A stretch of DNA of 64,000 nt, taken from contig NZ_CAKTVX010000006.1 of NCBI RefSeq assembly GCF_934630525.1, forward strand, positions 62,001 to 126,000, read 5' to 3'. Positions 51,011 through 59,867 of this stretch are shown here, one piece after another. The DNA is from an uncultured Slackia sp. GTDB taxonomy: Bacteria; Actinomycetota; Coriobacteriia; Coriobacteriales; Eggerthellaceae. Within the stretch, counting starts at the first letter, position 1; the number at the start of each line of letters is the position of its first letter. Both the position numbers and the translations under genes were made by a program. The notes beneath the pieces were generated by a model. That model ran no database searches. It was not told where the DNA came from and worked only from the letters and a program-made list of their open reading frames with translations.

Positions 51011-52600
51011 ATGAGTGCAATCACCGAACAAGGCATGTCTCGCCGCAATTTCCTGGCCGGTATGGCTGGCGTCGCCGGCTTGGCGGCAGCTGGTCTGGCT
51101 GGCTGCTCGCCCGCGGGCGGCAGCAAGGAGGCTTCGGGTTCCGCCGCTTCCGGATTGCCCGAGAAGTGGGACGGCGAATACGACGTAATCGTGTGCGGCG
51201 GTGGCGGATCGGGCCTCACGGCTGCGTATTCCGCACTTGAAAACGGCGCCGAAAAGGTACTCGTGCTCGAAAAGGCTGCAGCATGCGGCGGCACCACGGC
51301 GCTTGCCGAAGGCGCGGTGCAGGCGAGCGGAACGCAGTGGCAAAAGGAAATCGCCGGCGTGACCGACGACTCGGCAGAGCTGCATAAGAAGTTCTGGCTC
51401 ACCGACGCCGAGGGCATCGTGAAGGAAGACCTCGTCGAGTGCATGGCGAAAAACGCGCCCGACAATCTGAAGTGGATGGCCGATAGCTTCAACATTACGT
51501 TCAGCAACGTGTTCGGCTGCTATCCCACGCCGTACATGAAAGACGAGTACATGCGCGACCGCATCCACTTGATCACCGATGCGTCTGACGAAACTAAGAC
51601 CGGCGGCGTGGTGTGGACCACGAATGCGCAGAAGGCCGTTGAGGAAAAGGGCGGCGAAATTCAGACGAACACCGAAGTGACCGACATCTATCAAGATGAA
51701 ACGGGCACTGTGGTTGGCGTCGCCGCTGGCAAGAAGAACTACAAGGCCAACAAGGGCGTTGTGCTCGCGATGGCGTCTATCGACCATAACGAAGAGATGG
51801 CGTTCCGCTATGACCAGCAGCAATACTGGGATTTGAAGACCCAGTTCGTGGCAACGGCCGAAACCAACACGGGCGACGGCATTCGCATCGGCATGGCCCA
51901 TGGCGCCGATTCCGCCTTCCATGGCGCGGTCGACCTTATTCTGCAAACCTGGAGCTACACGAACAATCAGAACCCCGAGATTCCGTATATCCTCATCGAC
52001 CAGCGCGGCAACCGTTTCGTGCGCGAAGACACCACGTACGCGTTCCACTGCCGCGCGATGTTCAACGCGGCCATGGCTCAGGGCGGCATCGAAGGCTGCA
52101 CGTATATGCTGATGGATTCGAAGATGACCACCGCCGATGCGAAGTGCGCATGGAGCGACAACGCGACCGACGGCGCGAAAACCCGCGAGGCCGCGCTTGC
52201 TGATGGCTCTATGGTGCAGGCCGACACGCTCGAAGGCTTGGCCGAAAAGCTTGGCATGTCGGACACGAATCTCAAGGCAACCGTTGATGCGTGGAATGCC
52301 GCATGCGCTGCGGGTGAGGACGCTGCGTATGGCCGCAAGGTTCAGCTTACCGCTCTCGATGCGGCGCCGTATTACGCCTGGAAGACGCAGAACACCAACA
52401 TCGGTTCTATCGGTGGCCTGATCATCGACACCGATGCTCGAATCCTCGATGTTGACGGCAATCCGATTCCGCACCTGTATGGCGGCGGCGTGAATACCGC
52501 CGGCTGGCTTGGCCCTTACTACCCCGGTTCGGGCACGTGCCTGCAGGGCGCTCTGAATTGGGGCCGTATCGCAGGTGCAAGCGCAGCCGCGTCGAAATAG
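51011..52600 (+). CDS. Tat-exported FAD-dependent fumarate reductase-like flavoprotein (B)
   Basis: A 529-residue extracytoplasmic flavoenzyme. The twin-arginine signal MSRRNFLAGMAGVAG ends in LAGC (about residues 9-32), so it may also be lipid-anchored. The FAD motif is VIVCGGGGSGLTAAYSALEN (about 60-79). NTGDGIRIGMAHGADSAFHG and LIDQRGNRFVRED belong to the substrate/FAD interface; the C-terminal motif is GPYYPGSGTCLQGALNWG followed by RIAG. It has no haem domain and no adjacent electron-transfer gene. Only distantly similar to flavoprotein A. GAGGAGG precedes ATG 51011. The convergent IclR gene may regulate it (inference). Confidence 0.92.
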   Translation: MSAITEQGMSRRNFLAGMAGVAGLAAAGLAGCSPAGGSKEASGSAASGLPEKWDGEYDVIVCGGGGSGLTAAYSALENGAEKVLVLEKAAACGGTTALAEGAVQASGTQWQKEIAGVTDDSAELHKKFWLTDAEGIVKEDLVECMAKNAPDNLKWMADSFNITFSNVFGCYPTPYMKDEYMRDRIHLITDASDETKTGGVVWTTNAQKAVEEKGGEIQTNTEVTDIYQDETGTVVGVAAGKKNYKANKGVVLAMASIDHNEEMAFRYDQQQYWDLKTQFVATAETNTGDGIRIGMAHGADSAFHGAVDLILQTWSYTNNQNPEIPYILIDQRGNRFVREDTTYAFHCRAMFNAAMAQGGIEGCTYMLMDSKMTTADAKCAWSDNATDGAKTREAALADGSMVQADTLEGLAEKLGMSDTNLKATVDAWNAACAAGEDAAYGRKVQLTALDAAPYYAWKTQNTNIGSIGGLIIDTDARILDVDGNPIPHLYGGGVNTAGWLGPYYPGSGTCLQGALNWGRIAGASAAASK

Positions 52601-52609
52601 GGCAGAAAA

Positions 52610-52638
52610 CCTGCTAAACGCTACGAGCACTTAACAGG
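52610..52638 (-). repeat. 29-bp type A hairpin repeat, copy 4 (inverted)
   Basis: Read on the plus strand: CCTGCTAAA-CGCTACGAGCA-CTTAACAGG. It starts nine bases after the flavoprotein B stop codon. Copies 3 and 4 thus flank that gene in opposite orientations. Confidence 0.88.
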
Positions 52639-52649
52639 TTTCATCGCAA

Positions 52650-52685
52650 CCCCGCCGACCAACCCTCCCCGGTCGGCGGGGTTTT
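52650..52685 (+). terminator. Terminator after flavoprotein B
   Basis: CCCCGCCGACC (52650-52660) pairs exactly with GGTCGGCGGGG (52671-52681), followed by TTTT. Confidence 0.9.
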
Positions 52686-52766
52686 CCTATTCTGATAGAG
52701 AACCTTTCGCACCCAAAGTCAGCGAGCGGCAAGCTGGCGAGTTGGATTGGCCTGAAAGAGGAGCGA

Positions 52767-52861
52767 CGCGTACTTCGGTACGCGAGCGACGATTGAAGGC
52801 CAAACCGGCCGCCAGATTGCCGCGCAACGGCGGCGGTTAGCGCCGTTCGGAAGAACGGCGC
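52767..52861. repeat. Two short hairpins downstream of iclR-type gene
   Basis: CGCGTAC-TTCG-GTACGCG (52767-52784, UUCG-type tetraloop) and GCGCCGTTC-GGAA-GAACGGCGC (52840-52861). The second ends six bases before the IclR stop codon and may act in 3' end formation on the minus strand; no U tract is present. Confidence 0.65.
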
Positions 52862-52867
52862 AACCTC

Positions 52868-53650
52868 TTACATCACATAGCCCATGGAAAGCGAGATGTT
52901 GCGGGCTGCTTTCACGACGGAATGCGCCATGGTTTCGAATTCGTTTTCAGGCATGTCGGCGTTCGAGCCGCTCACACCTACGGCGGCAATGGCGTCGCCC
53001 GAGAAATCGAAGATGGGCGCCGCGAGGCAGCGGTGGTTCGCCTCGGACTCCTCGCAATCGACGGCCCATCCGCGACGACGCACCCCATGCAGGTATTTCA
53101 AGAACTCTTGCTTGTTCGTGATGGTGTTGGCCGTGTGCGCCTCGAACGCGAATCCGTAGAGCGTTTCTTCCAGTTCGTCTGCGGAAAGGCATGCGAGCAG
53201 GCATTTTCCCATAGATGAGCAGTGCGCGGGGTAGCGTTTGCCCACGCGCGTGAACAGCTCGTCGGCCCTGTTGGTGGCTTCTTTCGAAATGATAGAGACG
53301 AAAGGCCCGTCGAGCACGCCTAAATATGCGGGTAGCTTCAGCTCGCGTTCAAGCGCGGCAAGGTGCGGCTTGGCCTCGACCTGCAGTTCGAGCGAATTGA
53401 TGTGGTAACTCAGCATGCTGAAAAGCTTCGGCCCAATCGCGTAGGTGCCATTGAGCGTTTTCGTGACGTAATCGCGTTCGAGCATGGTGGCTAAAATGCG
53501 GTGCACGGTCGACTTGCTCATGGCGGTTTGCGTTGCGAGCGCCGAAAGACCCATAGGCTCGCGCGATTGAGCGAGCGTTTCGAGCAGGTCGAATGCCCTC
53601 TCGAGCACCTGCACGCTTCCCGTTTTCGGTTTCTCTGGCGAATCTCCCAT
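52868..53650 (-). CDS. IclR family transcription regulator
   Basis: A 260-residue regulator. The N-terminal winged HTH has VQVLERAFDLLETLAQSREP and LATQTAMSKSTVHRILATML (about 14-56). The C-terminal IclR effector domain has KRYPAHCSSMGKCLLACLS (about 140-158) and CLAAPIFDFSGDAIAAVGVS (about 208-227). ATG 53650 follows GAGGGGGG. It is convergent with flavoprotein B and lies beside ppk1. IclR proteins usually respond to small organic acids; target genes here are unproven. Confidence 0.93.
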   Translation of the reverse strand: MGDSPEKPKTGSVQVLERAFDLLETLAQSREPMGLSALATQTAMSKSTVHRILATMLERDYVTKTLNGTYAIGPKLFSMLSYHINSLELQVEAKPHLAALERELKLPAYLGVLDGPFVSIISKEATNRADELFTRVGKRYPAHCSSMGKCLLACLSADELEETLYGFAFEAHTANTITNKQEFLKYLHGVRRRGWAVDCEESEANHRCLAAPIFDFSGDAIAAVGVSGSNADMPENEFETMAHSVVKAARNISLSMGYVM

Positions 53651-53723
53651 AATCCCCCCCTCGTCAAAGAGACGAGGAATACTATACGCCCGCACGGCGC
53701 TATGAGCTGCTGAAACCTGGGTG

Positions 53724-53757
53724 AAAAAATGGGCCCTCGCAATAAAACGAGGGCCCA
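53724..53757 (-). terminator. Terminator of ppk1
   Basis: On the minus strand TGGGCCCTCG pairs with CGAGGGCCCA (10-bp stem, eight-base loop), followed by TTTTTT (53724-53729). Confidence 0.88.
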
Positions 53758-53791
53758 GCGTCAATCTATCGTTGCGTGCGTTTCGAGCGGC

Positions 53792-56365
53792 TTACCTGCC
53801 GAAAAGGCGGGCAAAGAACCCCTTTTTCTTCGGCGCGGGGGCAGGCTGCGGCTTTTTCGCTTGCGTGGCGGCAGGCGTGGCGCAAGCGGCGGGCGCCTTG
53901 GCTTCGGCGGGCTTTTTCGCCTCGACGGCGGCCTCGGCTTCGGCTTCGACAGCGGTTTCGCCTTCGGCCTCCTCCGCCTGCTCGATTTCTTCGGCGGTCA
54001 CGAAATCTTCCTTGGCGTCTTCTGCCATATCGGCCATGGTGGAAGAAAGCGTAGGCGCGGTTGCGGGGGCGCCGCTTACCGCCGCGTCGACGAACTGGGG
54101 GGAGGCCAGGCCCGTGGCGCGGGCGCGCTCGGCGGCGATGTAAGCCTCTTTGATGAGGTGGTCTTGCGCGTCGAACGGGTTGCGGCCCTCAGGAACGAAG
54201 GCGCACAAGTCGGTAAACGTGCCGTCGCTTTGCAGCTCGCGCAGCTTCGCGGTGTCAGAGAGCATGGTCGTGAAGTAGTCGAGCACGCGGGCGCGCAGCG
54301 CGGGGTCGTTTACAGGCCAGGCGATTTCCACACGTTTGTCCAGGTTGCGCGTCATAAGGTCGGCGCTCGAAAGGAATACCGTGGTCTCGTCGCCCACGCC
54401 GAACGCGTAGATGCGCGAGTGTTCGAGCAGGCGGCCAACCACGCTCACGATGCGAATGTTCTCGGTTTCGCCGGGAATGCCGGGAACCAGGCACGAAATG
54501 CCGCGCACCAGCATGGTGATCTTCACGCCTGCGCGGCTTGCCTCGGTGAGCTTCTCGATCATGTCGCGGTCGGTAATCGCGTTGCTCTTCATGAGGATGC
54601 GGGCGGGCTTGCCGGCCTTCGCCTTCGCGATTTCGCCATCGATGGCCTCGCACATGCGCGGCTTGATCATGAGCGGCGCCACACGCAGTTCCTTATAGTC
54701 GCTCGACGCGCTTTCCAGCTGCATGCTGCGGAAGAAGCGCGCGGCATCTTGGCCAACCACGGGGTCGGCGGTAATCATGGAAAGGTCGGTGTAGAGCTTG
54801 GCGGTTTTCTCGTTGTAATTGCCTGTGCCGAGCTGCGTGATGAACTGCAGGCCGCCTTCGCTGCGGCGCGTGATGGCGCAGATCTTCGAGTGCACCTTGT
54901 AGTCGTGGAAGCCGTAGATGATATTGCATCCGGCCTGCTCAAAGCGCTGCGACCACTCGATGTTATTGCTTTCGTCGAAACGCGCGCGCAGCTCGAACAA
55001 CGCGGTCACGTCTTTGCCGTTTTCGGCCGCGGTGATAAGTGCCTCGGCCAGGCGCGACTGGCTCGCCAGGCGGTACAGCGTGATTTTGATGCTCACGACG
55101 TCGGGGTCGACGGCGGCTTCCTGCAGCAGCTTCACGAACGCGTCCATGGTTTCGTACGGGTAAGACAGCAGCACGTCGTGGCGAAGCACCTGGTCGGTGA
55201 TGCGCTCTTTGCGCGAAAGCGACGCGGGCCACTGTGGGCTTGCCGGTTCGTCCATGAGCGGCTCGGCGATCGCCTTGGGAGCCTTGCCCATAAGGGCGAA
55301 CGCGTAACCCATGTCGAGCGGCATGCCAACGGTGTAGGCCTGCTGCTTCTTCAGGCCGAGCTTTTCGCGCAGGAATTTATCGGTGGTGTACGACAGTGGG
55401 CGCTCGCTTTCGAGGCGAACGGGGGCCAGGCGGCCGCGCTTTTTCAAGATGCGCTGCATATGGCTGCGGAAGTCCTCGTCGTATTCGTCGGATTCTTCGG
55501 CCGTATCGAGATCGGCGTTGCGCGTGACCTGAATCACGTTGGCGTATTTCACCGGGTACATCTCGAAGATTTTGTCGGCGACCATTTCGAGCGCGTGCTC
55601 GAGCAGGATGAACGAGTATTTGCCGTTTTCGCCCGTGAGCTCGATCATGCGCGGGCAGTTGCGCGGCATGGGGATGATGCCCATGAGCACGTTTTCGGCC
55701 GCTTTGGCGCGCGCGGCTTTGCGCTCGGCCTTGGTGGCATCTTCGGGCAGCGCTTCGGCCTCGGCTTCCTCATCGAGGCGCACAGCGATATACAGCGCGC
55801 CGTTTTCCAAGTGGGGGAACGGGTGCGTTGCGTTGATGATCTGGGGCGACACGAGCGGCAGCACGTTGCAGTCCAGGTAATCCATGAGCTCGCTGTGCTG
55901 GGCAGGCGTGAGTTCGTCGGGGTAGAGCTGGTGGATGCCCGCATCATCGAGCAGGTGGCGCGTTTGGCGGAAATCTTCGGCGGCGATGGGCGTGAGTTCG
56001 CGCACGCGCGCATACACGGCGTCGAGCTGTTCGCGCGGCGTCATGCCGGTCTTCGAGTCGAACACGATTTCTTTCGCCAGCTCAAGGTCGGTAAGGCTGC
56101 CGACGCGCACCATGAAGAATTCCTGCAAGTTGCTGCGCCAAATGGAGATGAATTTCAGGCGCTCGAGCAAGGGGACGTGCGGGTCGATGGACTGGTCGAG
56201 CACGCGCTTGTTGAACTCGAGCCAAGAAAGCTCGCGGTTCTGCATGTAGGACTTGTGCGCCGGGCGCACGAGTTTTTTCTCGAGACGATCGGCCTTCGGC
56301 TTCTTGGCTTTTTTCGTGTCGTCTACCTCTGCGACAGTGGCCTTTGCTTCGTTTTCCTCACCCAT
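53792..56365 (-). CDS. ppk1: Polyphosphate kinase 1
   Basis: Membrane-associated enzyme that polymerises ATP's gamma-phosphate into polyphosphate. It has 857 residues, about 150 more than E. coli Ppk. The N-domain starts NRELSWLEFNKRVLDQS (about 43-59). The first catalytic phospholipase-D-like domain carries the autophosphorylated His in FHDYKVHSKICAI, with LGTGNYNEKTAKLYTD. The second has MKSNAITDRDMIEKL and SSADLMTRNLDKRVEI. A C-terminal extension of about 120 residues is Ala/Glu-rich with a Lys/Pro-rich end and is probably disordered. GGGAGGA precedes ATG 56365. It is divergent from the PPK2-type gene. Confidence 0.96.
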   Translation of the reverse strand: MGEENEAKATVAEVDDTKKAKKPKADRLEKKLVRPAHKSYMQNRELSWLEFNKRVLDQSIDPHVPLLERLKFISIWRSNLQEFFMVRVGSLTDLELAKEIVFDSKTGMTPREQLDAVYARVRELTPIAAEDFRQTRHLLDDAGIHQLYPDELTPAQHSELMDYLDCNVLPLVSPQIINATHPFPHLENGALYIAVRLDEEAEAEALPEDATKAERKAARAKAAENVLMGIIPMPRNCPRMIELTGENGKYSFILLEHALEMVADKIFEMYPVKYANVIQVTRNADLDTAEESDEYDEDFRSHMQRILKKRGRLAPVRLESERPLSYTTDKFLREKLGLKKQQAYTVGMPLDMGYAFALMGKAPKAIAEPLMDEPASPQWPASLSRKERITDQVLRHDVLLSYPYETMDAFVKLLQEAAVDPDVVSIKITLYRLASQSRLAEALITAAENGKDVTALFELRARFDESNNIEWSQRFEQAGCNIIYGFHDYKVHSKICAITRRSEGGLQFITQLGTGNYNEKTAKLYTDLSMITADPVVGQDAARFFRSMQLESASSDYKELRVAPLMIKPRMCEAIDGEIAKAKAGKPARILMKSNAITDRDMIEKLTEASRAGVKITMLVRGISCLVPGIPGETENIRIVSVVGRLLEHSRIYAFGVGDETTVFLSSADLMTRNLDKRVEIAWPVNDPALRARVLDYFTTMLSDTAKLRELQSDGTFTDLCAFVPEGRNPFDAQDHLIKEAYIAAERARATGLASPQFVDAAVSGAPATAPTLSSTMADMAEDAKEDFVTAEEIEQAEEAEGETAVEAEAEAAVEAKKPAEAKAPAACATPAATQAKKPQPAPAPKKKGFFARLFGR

Positions 56366-56679
56366 GATATTCCTCCCTCATGTGCATCGAGAACAGGGGA
56401 AATGCACCAAACCGTATAGATGTGGGGCGTATTCTCCTGAAAAAACGCATTAGCTATTAACCATTATACCGATAAGCAGATGCTATGAATTTGCACAAAC
56501 CCAAGGCTTTGCACCGATTTAGCGAAAGGGGCCTTGAGGGGCGCGAGTGGGCGGGTGAAAAAAGTGACGCCAAGCCCGCAACGGCGTGTAAACAGTTGCA
56601 CGAAATGCCCGTTGCCGTCTCGCGCGCGGGCGACGTTGGCGCATAATTGGGCCAACGCACAATGTGAAAGGGGATTCAT
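56366..56679. other. Divergent promoter region of the two polyphosphate genes
   Basis: About 310 bases with no gene. AT-rich stretches near 56445-56480 (TAGCTATTAACCATTATACC) could hold the ppk1 promoter. I see no Pho box or other known operator. Confidence 0.4.
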
Positions 56680-58338
56680 ATGCTGGAACAAGTCGATCTT
56701 TCGGCGAAAATGACGAAAGAGGAATACAAGCCCCTGCACGACGAACTTATTGCGAAACTCGTAGTGCTGCAGCAAGAGGCCCGCAAGAAGGGTGTGGGCG
56801 TCGTTGCATTGTTTGAAGGCTGGAACGGCGCGGGCAAGGGGAGCCGCATCGGCGATTTGGTCTACGAGCTCGATGCGCGCGCGACGCATATGCATGTGCT
56901 GTCGAATTTCGATGAGGAAGGCGCGGCCCGTTTCCGCGACATGGGCTCGGGCGTTACCGGCTTCGAGCCGCTCATGCAGGAGTTCTGGCAGGCGCTTGGC
57001 CCCCGCGGCGACATGACGCTGTACGAACGCGGGTGGTACACGGCGGCCGCGCGCCGTTTGGTCTACACCGATTCCGAGACGAATCATGCTGCCCACCTGC
57101 AGGCCTACAGGCGCGCCGTAAGCGAGTTCGAGCGACAGCTTTCCGCCGATGGCTACGTGGTGCTGAAATTCTTCGTGCACATATCGAAGGACGTGCAGAA
57201 GAAACGCCTGAAGGGTCTTCGCGACAACCCCGATACCGCGTGGCGCGTGAGCGACGAAGAACTCGCCACCGTGAAAGATTACGACGAGATTTACGCGCGC
57301 TACGATGAGCTTTTGCGCAATACCGATTTCGATTTCGCGCGTTGGACCATGGTCAACGGCGAGGACAAGCGTTCCGCGAACATCACAATTGCCAAGGCGC
57401 TCGTGCGCGCCCTGGAGCGCGCGCTTGCGAGCGGCCCCGATGCCGCCGCCGAAGCCGCTGCTGCGAAGGCTGCCGCCAACAGCGCCGGCGCCCTTGAACA
57501 GGCCGATCCGCGCGACCGCACGCCCGAAGAGACCGAACGCGTGATGGCCGCTGCCCGCGCGCAGGCTGCCGAGCAGGCCGAAGAGGCGCCGCTGCATTCG
57601 CGTTTCACCATCGTGAAGAATCCGCCGCGCTTGGCCGATATTGACCATACGCTCGCGCTGACCAGGGAAGAATATCAGGAAGCGCTCAAGCGCGAGCAGA
57701 AGCGCTTCGCCGAGCTTGAGTTGAAGATGTACCTGGCCCGCGTTCCGCTCATGATTCTGTATGAAGGCGATGACGCGGCTGGCAAGGGCGGCAACATCAA
57801 GCGCGTGGCGCAAGCTATCGACCCGCGCGCGTACACCATTTTCCCCAGCCCCGCGCCCACGAAAGTCGAGCTTGCGCATCCGCACTTGTGGCGCTACTGG
57901 ACGCGCCTGCCGCGCGCCGGCCACGTGGGAATTTACGACCGCAGCTGGTATGGCCGTGTGCTTGTCGAGCGTGTTGAAGGCTTCGCGAGCCCCGCGGAAT
58001 GGGGCCGCGCCTACGACGAGATCAACGAATTCGAGGGCGAGCTTGAGGCGTGGGGCGCGCTGTTGTTGAAATTCTGGGTTGCGGTAAGCCCCGAGGAGCA
58101 GCTCAATCGTTTCAACGACCGCCAGAACAACCCCGACAAGCAATGGAAAATCACGCCGGAAGATTGGCGCAATCGCGACAAGCACCCGCAATACGACGCC
58201 GCCGTCGACGATATGTTCCGCCTTACGAGCACGCCGTATGCTCCGTGGCGCATTCTTGAGTCCACGAACAAATACTACGCGCGCGTGAAGGCGTTGAGGA
58301 TCATCAACGACGAGCTCGAAAAGCGCTTGGGGCTGTAG
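56680..58338 (+). CDS. Two-domain PPK2-type polyphosphate:AMP phosphotransferase
   Basis: A 552-residue cytosolic enzyme with tandem PPK2 domains, the layout of class II PPK2/PAP enzymes that make ADP from AMP and polyphosphate. Domain 1 (about 1-250): Walker A FEGWNGAGKGSRI (about 46-58) and lid YERGWYTAAARR. An Ala-rich linker follows (about 250-310). Domain 2 (about 325-552): Walker A YEGDDAAGKGGNI and YDRSWYGRVLVERVEG. Domain 2 keeps all canonical residues; domain 1 has W-N in place of D-A and is probably non-catalytic or structural, as in other two-domain members. AAAGGGG precedes ATG 56680. Confidence 0.94.
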   Translation: MLEQVDLSAKMTKEEYKPLHDELIAKLVVLQQEARKKGVGVVALFEGWNGAGKGSRIGDLVYELDARATHMHVLSNFDEEGAARFRDMGSGVTGFEPLMQEFWQALGPRGDMTLYERGWYTAAARRLVYTDSETNHAAHLQAYRRAVSEFERQLSADGYVVLKFFVHISKDVQKKRLKGLRDNPDTAWRVSDEELATVKDYDEIYARYDELLRNTDFDFARWTMVNGEDKRSANITIAKALVRALERALASGPDAAAEAAAAKAAANSAGALEQADPRDRTPEETERVMAAARAQAAEQAEEAPLHSRFTIVKNPPRLADIDHTLALTREEYQEALKREQKRFAELELKMYLARVPLMILYEGDDAAGKGGNIKRVAQAIDPRAYTIFPSPAPTKVELAHPHLWRYWTRLPRAGHVGIYDRSWYGRVLVERVEGFASPAEWGRAYDEINEFEGELEAWGALLLKFWVAVSPEEQLNRFNDRQNNPDKQWKITPEDWRNRDKHPQYDAAVDDMFRLTSTPYAPWRILESTNKYYARVKALRIINDELEKRLGL

Positions 58339-58369
58339 CTGCGCTCGCGTTTTTGTTCAAAATGGGTCC

Positions 58370-58512
58370 CGAATGTGGCACGCGAACGCCCTTGGTGGAA
58401 CGTTCGGAAAGAAAACCCCAGGTCGCATACTTTGTGACCTGGGGTTTTGTATGTGAAGAAAAGAAAGATGCGCTCCAACCGCCTAGGGAACGGGGCGCGC
58501 ATGCCACATTCG
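58370..58512. repeat. Nested inverted repeat with terminator core after PPK2 gene
   Basis: Core: AAAACCCCAGGTC (58412-58424) pairs with GACCTGGGGTTTT (58436-58448), a strong two-way terminator. Outer arms CGAATGTGGCACGCG (58370-58384) and GCGCATGCCACATTCG (58497-58512) pair with few mismatches. The layout matches the other nested repeats in the window. Confidence 0.75.
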
Positions 58513-58582
58513 ACATGCTTTTTGAACAGAATGCCCAGCGTGCCGCCTTCGTGAAAAAAGGGCGCACTGGGCAGGTGTTCCT

Positions 58583-58611
58583 TTGTGCTGCTGCGTCCTT
58601 TCTTCTATAGT
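58583..58611 (+). promoter_or_regulatory. Sortase promoter, probably leaderless transcript
   Basis: TTGTGC (58583-58588), 17-base spacer, TATAGT (58606-58611). The ATG at 58619 begins seven bases after the -10 box, so RNA would start at or next to the start codon. Confidence 0.7.
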
Positions 58612-58618
58612 GGGCAGC

Positions 58619-59620
58619 ATGAATACGAACAAGCAAAATCCCTATCGCGCGAACTCGACGCAGGGGCCCGCCCAGCAGGGTGGGTTCGTTCCTGCGCGCC
58701 CTGCGCAACCTCGTCATGCCGCAAATCCCTATTCCGCCAACGCTCGCGGTTCGGCGCGGCCGTCGACGCAAAACGCTGCCGACTACTCCCGTGCCAATTA
58801 CGGTTCGAACATGGGCGGCGGCAAGCATGGCCGCGGCGACAAGCATGGCGGTTCGAGAAAGAGCCGCGTGTGGACGATCGTTCTTATCATTGCCGCAATC
58901 GTGCTTGCGGTTTCGCTCGGCGTGCTTGGCGTTATTGGCTATGGCTATTGGCACGGCACGAAGGTCTACGATGACATTTCCGCGACATCGGGCTTGGCGA
59001 AAGAGGAAACCGCGCTCGCCGATATGACGGTGAACTGGGATGCGCTGCGCGAGCAGAACGAAGACGTCGTCGGATGGGTGTACATGCCGGGCACAAGCAT
59101 CGACTACCCTATCGTGCAGGGCGAAAATGACGAGGAATACCTGCAGAAAGACTTCACGGGCAGCACAAGTGGCCTGGTGCACAAGGGCACCATTTTCCTT
59201 TCCGCCGACAACGCGGGCGATTTCTCCGATTCGAACAGCTTCATCTACGGCCACAACATGAACGATGAAACTATGTTCGCGCACATTCTGGCCATGACTG
59301 ACCAGGCGACGTTTGATGCCGCGCGCACGTTCTATATTTTGACGCCTACGCAAAACTACCGCTGCCGCACCTATGCGCTCGATGTTGTGAAGAATACGGA
59401 AACGAACATCTTGCAGCCGAACTTCGCCGATGAAGCGGCCATGCGCTCGTATATGACGGCGCGCATCAACGATTCCGCGGTAAGCGCGCCGACCGATGTC
59501 GATTTGGCGTCGGTAACGAAGCTGTTCACGCTCATCACGTGCGGCGACGACTACGCGAACACGCGTGCGGTGCTTTGTGGTGGCTGCGTCGAACAGGCGA
59601 CGCCCGCGAACGCGGAATAA
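58619..59620 (+). CDS. Class B-like sortase
   Basis: A 333-residue membrane-anchored transpeptidase that joins surface proteins to the cell wall. The cytoplasmic N-terminus (about 1-80) is Asn/Gln/Gly/Lys-rich and disordered, one membrane helix follows (about 83-108, VWTIVLIIAAIVLAVSLGVL), and the catalytic domain is outside. NEDVVGWVYMPGTSIDYPIV is typical of class B. The catalytic His is in FIYGHNMND, the Cys in LFTLITCGDDYANTR, and that Arg completes the triad. No pilin or LPxTG substrate gene is adjacent. There is no Shine-Dalgarno; the promoter position suggests leaderless translation. Confidence 0.92.
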   Translation: MNTNKQNPYRANSTQGPAQQGGFVPARPAQPRHAANPYSANARGSARPSTQNAADYSRANYGSNMGGGKHGRGDKHGGSRKSRVWTIVLIIAAIVLAVSLGVLGVIGYGYWHGTKVYDDISATSGLAKEETALADMTVNWDALREQNEDVVGWVYMPGTSIDYPIVQGENDEEYLQKDFTGSTSGLVHKGTIFLSADNAGDFSDSNSFIYGHNMNDETMFAHILAMTDQATFDAARTFYILTPTQNYRCRTYALDVVKNTETNILQPNFADEAAMRSYMTARINDSAVSAPTDVDLASVTKLFTLITCGDDYANTRAVLCGGCVEQATPANAE

Positions 59621-59664
59621 AGTCCTAGCCGCGCACGGTTGAAACTGGAGGTAGTTCCTCATTG

Positions 59665-59702
59665 AAAAGGCGGGCCTTGGTCTCAAAACAGGCCCGCCTT
59701 TT
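59665..59702 (+). terminator. Terminator after sortase
   Basis: AAAAGGCGGGCCT (59665-59677) pairs exactly with AGGCCCGCCTTTT (59690-59702). Confidence 0.9.
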
Positions 59703-59867
59703 GCGTATCTATTGATTGGCCCCTCGACCACTCACCCGTTGGTTTCGTTTGTGTATACGTGCTTTTCAGCCCCACGGCGTGCGCGCGATGGTACCATGCG
59801 AGTATCTGGCCAATTTTGGCCAAGCATCGAGCGTGTTCGAACGTTTTCCGACAAGGGGGAATACCGG

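Noticed and set aside
53729..56419. 896-codon frame antisense to ppk1
   Set aside because: Same effect; the minus strand encodes a complete Ppk1 with all motifs. Similar antisense frames over ilvB, groEL, flavoprotein B and the TsaB-RimI-TsaD gene were rejected for the same reason.
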